A stretch of 64,000 nucleotides of DNA, taken from contig CM066923.1 in the NCBI GenBank assembly GCA_033964015.1, positions 7,429,978 through 7,493,977 of the forward strand, written 5' to 3'. The notes beneath the pieces were generated by a model that saw only the letters and a program-made list of their open reading frames with translations, was not told where the DNA came from and did no database searches. Below are positions 57,017 to 64,000 of this stretch, in pieces. The position numbers were made by a program, and so were the translations under genes. The DNA comes from Scolanthus callimorphus. Its lineage: Eukaryota > Cnidaria > Anthozoa > Actiniaria > Edwardsiidae. Every line of letters begins with the position of its first letter. Position 1 is the stretch's first letter.

Positions 57017-57921
57017 AAAGTGAGTAATTTTGATAAAATAAAAATTGTAATAGCATGCAACAAAAATTATGATCGAAATCTTTCGTGTGTTGTTATCCTG
57101 TCGTACCAAGGAGTCCTTCACTAGGAGTGTCAACCTTTCTCATTAGGACTGTCCGCCATCACTGTAGATTGTGCTATGTTTAGCATCAAAAGTCTTTGTT
57201 CTTTTTAATCAATCTGAATTACTATGCTCAGTTATTTTCATAAGCCAGAGAATTAGCCACTTAAATAATTTTTCTCGAAATACTTGATTTCTATAGACAA
57301 AGACTAGTTTTTAGGTTGACAAACTATTTCCTTGATTAGAGCATGGATTAGAGAACACATTTTAGTAGGAAACGAGATTCTATAAATAGAACTTATTCTA
57401 CTGCGTTGGCGGCAAACTTAGTAGCAGATCAACACTCTTAGGAATGGACTGCTCTTATTAGGTGATTCATATAAATTTCCTTTGATAAAATATCTGCTGA
57501 AACAGTAACTTAAAATTGAATAGTGACAAACAAATGTTGTTGTTCTTTCCATTTGTTACTGGAGTTCCTGGTAGATTTCACTTCCCACGTAGAAGGGGCG
57601 CAACGTCACCTAACGCATGCGCATCTGATAGTAATTGGACTCCAGATCCGTTGCAGAGTTTGATTCTCTTTCTGTCTGCATGTGTGTGAAAGTGTTGAAA
57701 GTGAGTGTTAGAGGTGGGGGTAGGGAGGGGGTTCTGCCAGTCATTAAACACTGACCTCTACACACTATCATTAATGAATAATGATAAACCAACTTTCGTT
57801 GTGTCTGTGTGTGAGTCTGTAAGTGTGTATCTGTAGTTGTGTGAGAGGGGGTGCAGAGTATACAATACTGGCTATGCACTGGGCAGTGCATCGTGGGGGC
57901 CACAGACTGGAAAGTGTCATG

Positions 57922-58171
57922 TCACTTTAAAGGGGCTCTTGCACGCTTGCTGGACACTTCTCTCAAATCGCAATCCAATTCCATCCTCTTGATAACAGGT
58001 CAAAACAACCCAGAATTGCATTTGTCTAACACTTGAAAGGTTTTTCTATTAATCTGGAGGATTATTTTGATTACTACAGCAAAATGTACATGTGTTTTCA
58101 CGGTCACAAGTTTATTTATTTTATGTCCACAGTGGACGAATATTAAGCGTGCGAGAGCCCCTTTAACATGA
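57922..58171. mobile_element. Inverted-repeat element, 'aaaggggctcttgcacgctt'
   Basis: 'ttaaaggggctcttgcacgc' at the left; 'gcgtgcgagagcccctttaa' at the right. A one-ended copy occurs at 27683-27725. Confidence 0.75.
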
Positions 58172-58555
58172 CACGAGCAGCCCGGTCTATGAGACGCAGT
58201 GCCACCATCATGAAGAGTCCAGGAACCAGGTTGATATGACCTCGACCTCATGAAGAGTCCAGGAGCCAGGTTGATATGACCTCGAACTCATGCACGTGTC
58301 GCGTGGTCTTGTGGTAAGTTTATATCCAAATATGTCCATAATAATATCACCTTTAGCCATCAGGCAAAGGGTCGTCAAACATGTCTGCCCGCAAAAGTGT
58401 CGTAAAACAACTGAAATTGATTTCAGTTGTGGCACGCGGCAAGGAAGCTACCCTGGGGACCAGACGCTGCCAAGTCCGTTGTCTCGCATTGCGCATTTCC
58501 GAAACGTCGCTTTTGGTTTGGGATTTTGTTTTTTTTTTGTTCCGCAAGTCAAACA

Positions 58556-58868
58556 ATCTAAGGGGTGGACCATTAGAAATTGGGGCGGGGGGAGTTTTTT
58601 GCCCATGATTTCCGGGATCAGGTTTTGCAAGAATTTTTTTCCGGAATTTGTATGATGTTTTTTACTACCTTGGATCTCTGCAAGATTTTTTTTTGGGAAG
58701 GATTAGCCTTGCTCGAATTCTTTTTGGGAATTGCTACTCCCCCTCCTCCACTTTCTAATGGTCCACCCAAAAAGCCAATCAGATATTTGCCTTGTTTTGT
58801 CCAGTGCAGTCGACTGGCTTTCCGTCGCGACGTAAAAGCCAGTCGACTGCACTTGGCGAAACAAGAAA
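58556..58868. mobile_element. Two adjacent palindromic elements
   Basis: 58560-58790: 'ggggtggaccattagaaatt' against 'ctttctaatggtccaccca'. 58800-58866: 'ccagtgcagtcgactggctt' against 'aagccagtcgactgcacttg' around a 14-bp loop. Confidence 0.7.
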
Positions 58869-59215
58869 AAACCTGATTGGCTAAGATGGTTTGACTGGCG
58901 GAACAGGAGAAGCAAGATCAAGCCACGTTTTGAAAATTCACAGCGAGAAATTTAACAACGGTTTTGGCTATAAAGAAGTCCCCCAGGGGCTCGCCGCTTC
59001 GCTCCTCGTGGCGCTCGACCATGACCTCGACCTGAAGTGACCCTTGAGCATGTTGAGCCTCTGGTCTCCATGGCCGTACAGGCAGCTTCTTTGGTATTAA
59101 AACTCCTTTAAAAGGACTGAAATAGGCAAACCATGCCAGCGTTTAGTAAACGAGTGAAGCCTGGATACTCTGGTACCCAGGGTACAGTTGTCCAGACGAT
59201 ATCAAAGATATGTCA

Positions 59216-62200
59216 TTATCTGTAACTGCTCAGCACAACCGCCGCATCGTCCCTTTTGATGTTTGTTAGTGTTCTATAAAGTTTCTCTGTCGTGCTGGTA
59301 TCGCGAGTCTGCCAGTCTTGTAATAGTCTTTGTGTGCTTTCAAGCGGTACTAGTCGCCAGTTTGAAATCTCTAGAGAAGAATAACCGAGCGCGGCAGCCA
59401 GTTTTGCCCAGTCGTTTTTACTTGAAGGATTAAGTAACATGGCAATGGATTCTATGACCGTGGCAGGCAGTTCTCGCACAAGTGTAACTGAAAAAAGAGA
59501 GAGGGACAAATTAATTAAAAATCGGTTCGAATTAGAAAACAATTTAAGATTTGTTCAGGGACGACATCAGACAACGGATAAAATGCGTGCTATATGAACG
59601 GGAAACTGTGTGTTGGAAGGTGTCAAGCGATTTCCAAGCACGGACGTTTTGGACCCGTGGTCGATCCCGCATCCCAGTCCTTGGATCCCGAATCCCGACC
59701 CATGGATCCTGGATTCCATGCTCTGGATCCCCGATTCCACACCTCTGGAACCCGGATCCCTCGCTTTGGATCCCGGATCCCATACTCTGGATCCCGAGTC
59801 CCATACTCTGGATCCCGGATCCCATACTCTGGATCCCGAGTCCCATACTCTGGATCCCGGATCCCATACTCTGGATCCCGAGTTCCATACTCTGGATCCC
59901 GGATCCCATACTCTGGATCCCGAGTCCCATACTCTGGATCCCGAGTCCCATACTCTGGATCCCGAGTCCCATACTCTGGATCCCGAGTCCCATACTCTGG
60001 ATCCTGAATCCCATACTCTGGATCCCGGATCCCATACTCTGGATCCCGAGTCCCATACTCTGGATCCCGGATCCCATACTCTGGATCCCGAGTCCCAAAC
60101 CTCGAATTTATCTGAGTCCAGGATCCCCTTGGAGCAGAAAAAGGAATCCCATGCTCCTTTGCGTACCTAGTTACCCTTGGCTCCATGCGCATATTTTCAA
60201 AACAAAAATGCTATCTATAGATAACTCATCTTCAAGGACTTAGAACTATGTATGCCAACCAGAGAAAACTCACCTGGATTTGAAAAAATACATATATGCA
60301 TTTGATTCTTCGCGCTATTTTTCCTGACTACATTTGACAAACAAAATTAACGTGAGTGCGAATCATATAATACCTTTTCCCGTGCGTGCTCTATCGCCCT
60401 GAAGTGACCCGGTACTGCCCTGACTGTCGTTTGAGTCTCGATTAGTACGCCGGGGTCCATTGCTCTTGTGTCGCCCTCGCAACCCACCATGTTGTATCCC
60501 TCGCGATGCATGAGGAGTTTGTTCTTCGACTGAATTCACAGGGATTGCAAATTCTGTTAACATGAAATAAAATCCATATCTAACCTTGGGAGTTCTACCA
60601 ACATTAAAGACCAATCATCAACCGGTAGCGTTTTTTTCTTTTGTTTTTCAAATTGGTCCATTGTTTTTCGGCTGCTTTGATTGGCTAATAGCCCGCAAAG
60701 GCTGTCGGTTGATGATGGTCTTTAACTCTTTTTGAAAGGTGCCATTGGCGTCTAAATAAAAAAAATTCTCGTCGCCAAATAGTGAAGTTTGGTCGCCATA
60801 ATGGAAATCTGGTCGCCTTTTTCTCCCAGGAGACCATAACTAGGAGCCTCCAACTGGCTCAATATAAAATTGAGGTACCGTACACTCATGTTTATAAAGC
60901 TGGTTCTTATAGGATGAGTTATCCATTAATGTAAAGCGCTTTGAGCCGCGAGGATAAAGCGCTATATAAGCACGTTATTATTATTACCGTTGTTCCTGAC
61001 CTATCTATTTTTAGAAAACAGTTTCTAGGATAATTCTTGTTTGCTGGTTACGCTAGAGAGCATACAAAGATTAAGATGTAATTAGAACAATGGGAGGTAT
61101 TGTCATGTACATTTTAATGTGCCATGAAGTGTTCTAAAAATAGACCGGACATAGAGAAACGCTGCCTCGTGGACCCTATATAAGAGATGAAAGCTCCTAC
61201 TCATGGGCTCTTGTCCCGAATTAATGCTGTTGACAGCTAATTTTGAGAAGGGCATTTTTACCTAACAACCGACAGACTGGAAATGTATGGCAACTGGTTC
61301 AAATTTTTGCTCCCCAAACCCTAAATCTCGTCTCCAAGTTTGTGCAAGTGCAATAGACCAATTTCGATATATTAAAATTTTAACTTGAATATGTGAGGCT
61401 CAGGGGAATAAAAGAAAAGAAATAAATTATTCATGTTTCGATGCTGATGCTATTTCTTTTATTTTATTCCCCTGAGCCTCGGACTCAAGTTAAAATTATG
61501 ATGTATCGAAATCGATCGCCACCTCACGGGGGAGGTTCTCGAGACAGTCACTGACGCATGCGCGACTTTGTATACATAGCTGTTACATTCTCGTGACCAG
61601 AGCTTCCCCAGCTCATCTGCTGACATCCATTTAAGGAACTTTGCTAGTTTTGGACGTTGAGGCATGCGCAAAAAGTTGTTTCTCTCAACTGCTCAAATCT
61701 CTCGTCAATGCTAGTTTATTAGATTTGCCCGAGGGCCGGGAAATCCTCACAGAGCGAGGCTCCAATTACGAGGTTCCCTGGGTCAGTGTGATGGGTTAGT
61801 TAGTTGTAAGCCCTGCACTGAGGATGGGCAACTTCCGACGTCCCCGTGGTTCTTTAACGTCCCTCTGGTTCAGGTTAGTGTAGTGCATGTGAGAGACGGG
61901 ACCTACGGTTTAACGTCCTTATCCGAGAAGACGCGAAGGTCTAACCATTTGCAGATATTAGAGCAAAGGCAGCACCTTCTCCTCAATTATAGAAAAGACC
62001 CTGAGTGTTGGCCCGGCCGGGGTTTGAACTCCCAACCTCCCGCACATAAGCCCGGCGCTCTACCACTGCGCTAACCGGTCGTCTGTCACCAGAGCCAACC
62101 CCCTCGCGAGGTGACGAGCCGGGGAAAACTGGGTTCGAGAATGCGTTAAGAGAAATAACTTTCTGCGCATGATGCCCCAACGTTCAAATCAGCCAATCAG

Positions 62201-62538
62201 CAAAGGTCGTTAAATAGCTGTCACCAGAGCCTCCCCCGCGAGGTGACGAGCCGGGGAGCTCTAAGTACGAGAAGGTTGTCTCGGTGATTTCATCTAAAAC
62301 GCTTTTTTATTTAAAATCGCTCTCTTCTCCTCACCTTGATCAGTGAGGTCCGTGTCTTCATCAATATCATGTGACCCGCAGGACTCCGAGTCTCTTCGAC
62401 ACGGGTTCACGAGGGTCCGGCGGTAGTGCCAGCCTCCAACGACCAACAAGAGGAAGAGGACCACAAACATGACCGAGATAAGCGGAATGATCCACTCTCG
62501 GTCACTCGAGGGTCGATGGGAAGTCCCGCGGGATGGGG
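59216..62538 (-). CDS. TNFR-superfamily death receptor, p75NTR-like: membrane and death-domain exons
   Basis: Three phase-consistent exons: 62538-62335, 60553-60374, 59487-59216 (stop). The first starts PSRGTSHRPSSDREW, then a single hydrophobic span IIPLISVMFVVLFLLLVVGG and a basic stop-transfer WHYRRTL, followed by an acidic DIDEDTDLTDQ. The second is a Gly/Ser/Arg-rich linker. The last is a death domain of ~85 residues: AMLLNPSSKNDWAKLAAALG, YSSLEISNW, TQRLLQDWQTRDTSTTEKLY, TLTNIKRDDAAVVL, ending nine bases from the stop. The RDTSTTEKL...L..I.RDD pattern resembles p75NTR (NGFR/TNFRSF16), as does the layout of one membrane helix, a ~90-residue juxtamembrane linker and a C-terminal death domain. 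Inference: a type I receptor recruiting death-domain adaptors. The Cys-rich ectodomain, which would confirm the family, lies beyond the right edge; other death-domain receptors are possible. Confidence 0.8.
59672..60112. repeat. Minisatellite, 21-bp unit, about 20 copies
   Basis: Unit 'tctggatcccgagtcccatac' alternating with a 'cggatccc' variant. The 21-bp length keeps frames open on both strands (heptads SGSRVPY, LDPESHT, WIPSPIL), giving long spurious translations. Lies in the last intron of the death-receptor gene, starting about 185 bp from the death-domain exon. Confidence 0.92.
60735..60830. repeat. 'gtcgcca' dispersed repeat, second type copy
   Basis: 'aggtgccattggcgtctaaa', 'gtttggtcgccataatg' and 'tggtcgcc' boxes match 54035-54110 and 19980-20170. 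Confidence 0.5.
61528..61635. mobile_element. 'gacgcatgcgc' MITE fragment
   Basis: 'gaggttctcgagacagtcac' and 'tgacgcatgcgcga', then 'tctcgtgaccagagcttccc': two left-arm-like ends in opposite orientation. Confidence 0.45.
61730..62092 (-). mobile_element. tRNA-derived SINE, about 360 bp
   Basis: Minus-strand head at about 62085-62012: 'ccggttagcgcagtggtaga', 'gcgccgggcttatgtgcggg', then 'gttcaaaccccggccgggcc', with clear A and B boxes. The tail runs left to 'gcctcgctctgtgaggattt' and 'cccggccctcgggcaaat'. The tail alone recurs at 31005-31142 in the opposite orientation. In the death-receptor gene's intron. Confidence 0.8.
62085..62276. mobile_element. Two right-arm ends of the 'agctctgggtacgagaatg' MITE
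   Basis: 'ctgtcaccagagcc' followed by 'gcgaggtgacgagccgggga' occurs at 62091-62146 and again at 62218-62273, a direct repeat 127 bp apart with 'agccaatcagcaaaggtcgt' between. It abuts the SINE head. Confidence 0.65.
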
Positions 62539-62701
62539 CTGGAGAGAAATGAAACCATTAGCATCGAATAGGCCTTTTGCGCTTGCGCGGGAAGCTGTGG
62601 CTTGAAGTTATGTGAAACAATTTCTTGCTCGCGCGGAAGCCAAACCACAGGACCCCCGATCAGGCGGATAAGGACTCTTATGTTTGTACGATATATAATC
62701 G

Positions 62702-62914
62702 ATTCTCGTACCCAGAGCTTCCTGGCTCGTAACGTCGCGGGCGAGGTTCTGGTGACAGCTATTGGCACATGCGTCAATTTTGACACAGAGTCGAAATTAA
62801 CGGCCGTTGAACTTTATGCGCGTTCAAAATCAGCCAATCAGCAAAAGCCCTCAAATGGCTGCCGCCACAGCCTACCCGCGAGGTTACAAGCTGTAGAGCT
62901 CTAGGTACAAGAAT
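62702..62914. mobile_element. Fullest copy of the abundant MITE family, about 210 bp
   Basis: Left arm 'attctcgtacccagagcttc' through 'gcgaggttctggtgacagct'; right arm 'ccgccacagcctacccgcga' through 'gagctctaggtacaagaatg'. The centre carries 'cgttcaaaatcagccaatca'. At least nine related pieces occur in this window. Confidence 0.8.
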
Positions 62915-63295
62915 GATATGTCATGCTCTTTCATTTCCTGATGTTAAATTCATGAAAGGAAAGGGCATTTCTTCCCTTTCGCTTATAAGTACCAGTTTTG
63001 TTAAGAATATCACTATAATTGTAGAATGATATGTTATTAACACTACTCGCCTCGATTAGACAGCGTATTTGAAAATGAGGCCTCTATTAAGTTATTTTTA
63101 GTTTCAAATTTTTCACACAAGGTATTGCCGTAGCTAAAACGTTTTGTCTTAGTCACCCCCCAGGGGTCACCCCCAAGGTTCTTCCCCCACATGTCCCCAC
63201 TAAAATTCAAACTTCGACCACGCCCCATGCAACGCCTACGCCAAACATGCTCAGGCAATTAGAATGCAGATAGCGTATGCTTTGTTCAGAGAAGT

Positions 63296-64000
63296 TAAGG
63301 TGGATCGACCAAGTAATTCTGCACCCATGCCAACCAATTTTGAACCTCTCATACAAAAGCAGTTTGAAAAATATAGAAATGTACGTATCAACATAATTCC
63401 TCCACGAATCGGCTCAGCGCGAAATTTGGACCTTCTTTCATGAAATTTGGTCTGAATTAAAAAATCGTAGTTTTTTTCGCTCCAAAATTTTGGACGATTC
63501 CAACCGATCAATGTAAAGTTTATCTCCGCCGTTTCATATCAATTGAAATGTTCTATGGGCATCAACTGTGGACGCAAAGATCAGTAAATATTGGATGGAT
63601 TCGTGCAGTTTCCGCTCAGGGACTTGCTTTTGTTCTTCCAATGCGGCACACGTTGATATTCGCGGTTGACTGCTCACCGAATCGTCCCCGACATATGGTA
63701 ATTAACGCATAACAAAAGACCAAAGAACCTTAGAAAATTATCATACATCGGAGACTAGCCAAGCAAGGACAAGCCCACGTGCGCTCCATTGGAATTCGAT
63801 TTTGTGCCGAATGGGGAACAGAAGCAAATCCCAGAAGAGAAAACTATAGAAATTAATCCAATATTTACCGATCTTTGCGTCCCCAGTTGACAGCCTTAGA
63901 GGATTTCAATTGCTATGAAACGTTAGAGACAAACTTTACATTGATCGATTGGAGTCGTCCAAAATTTCCGAGCGAAAAAAACTACGATTTTTAAAATCAG
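63296..64000. mobile_element. Large foldback element cut by the window edge
   Basis: Starts 'taaggtggatcgaccaagta'. Arms: 63455-63605 ('gtttttttcgctccaaaatt', 'tcaatgtaaagtttatctcc', 'gacgcaaagatcagtaaata') reappear inverted at 63845-63990 ('tatttaccgatctttgcgtc', 'acaaactttacattgatcga', 'gagcgaaaaaaactacgatt') with moderate divergence. No transposase ORF is visible. Confidence 0.75.

Noticed and set aside
59544..60243. Overlapping ORFs up to 230 codons on both strands
   Set aside because: Products of the 21-bp minisatellite in the death-receptor intron; open simultaneously in several frames.
62012..62085. Functional tRNA gene on the minus strand
   Set aside because: It forms the head of a SINE whose tail continues 280 bp and occurs elsewhere in the window.

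Overview
The window is animal nuclear DNA. Genes are split by phase-consistent GT-AG introns, the sequence is A+T-rich, and it is crowded with short palindromic non-autonomous DNA transposons, tRNA-derived SINEs, minisatellites and poly(G)/poly(C) tracts. Gene content (IFI44-like GTPases in several copies, a p75NTR-like death receptor, an SLC22 carrier, an alkaline ceramidase) and repeat style suggest a cnidarian, most likely an anthozoan such as a stony coral. That placement is inference; no marker gene is present.

Layout: (1) 147-6560 (+), last nine exons of an alkaline ceramidase 3-like gene. (2) 9.6-12.3 kb (-), IFI44-like GTPase gene A, carrying two frame-breaking differences. (3) 15.0-15.4 kb (-), an orphan coiled-coil exon with a frameshift. 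(4) 17.9-20.9 kb (-), IFI44-like gene B, intact in the visible part. (5) 23.3-26.4 kb (+), gene E1, an unrecognised protein with two tandem alpha/beta domains and two copies of a ~65-residue C-terminal module, with one frameshift; a short relic (-, 27.9-28.1 kb) and a single-exon relative, E2 (+, 28.39-28.85 kb), follow. (6) 29.9-32.0 kb (+), IFI44-like gene D, short and intact. (7) 32-38.4 kb, repeats only. (8) 38.4-47.9 kb (+), an SLC22 organic-cation-type carrier interrupted by a 3.4-kb, 69-bp-unit minisatellite. (9) 48.24-48.47 kb (+), an orphan first-exon candidate. (10) 49.3-54.4 kb (+), IFI44-like gene C with one extra base in its P-loop exon. (11) 54.5-59.2 kb, repeats. (12) 59.2-62.5 kb (-), transmembrane and death-domain exons of a TNFR-superfamily receptor whose ectodomain lies beyond the right edge. 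(13) 62.7-64.0 kb, a MITE and a large foldback element.

The main theme is a cluster of four IFI44-like GTPase genes over about 45 kb, surrounding an unfamiliar two-gene family (E1/E2) and close to a death receptor. In vertebrates IFI44/IFI44L are interferon-induced, so an innate-immunity neighbourhood is a reasonable hypothesis, but nothing in the sequence proves it. The paralogues differ in intron positions, and in B and C the exon end plus splice donor has been copied several times into the following intron.

Several genes contain single-base frame breaks. They could be real pseudogenisation, allelic variants or indel errors of a long-read assembly, which sequence alone cannot separate.
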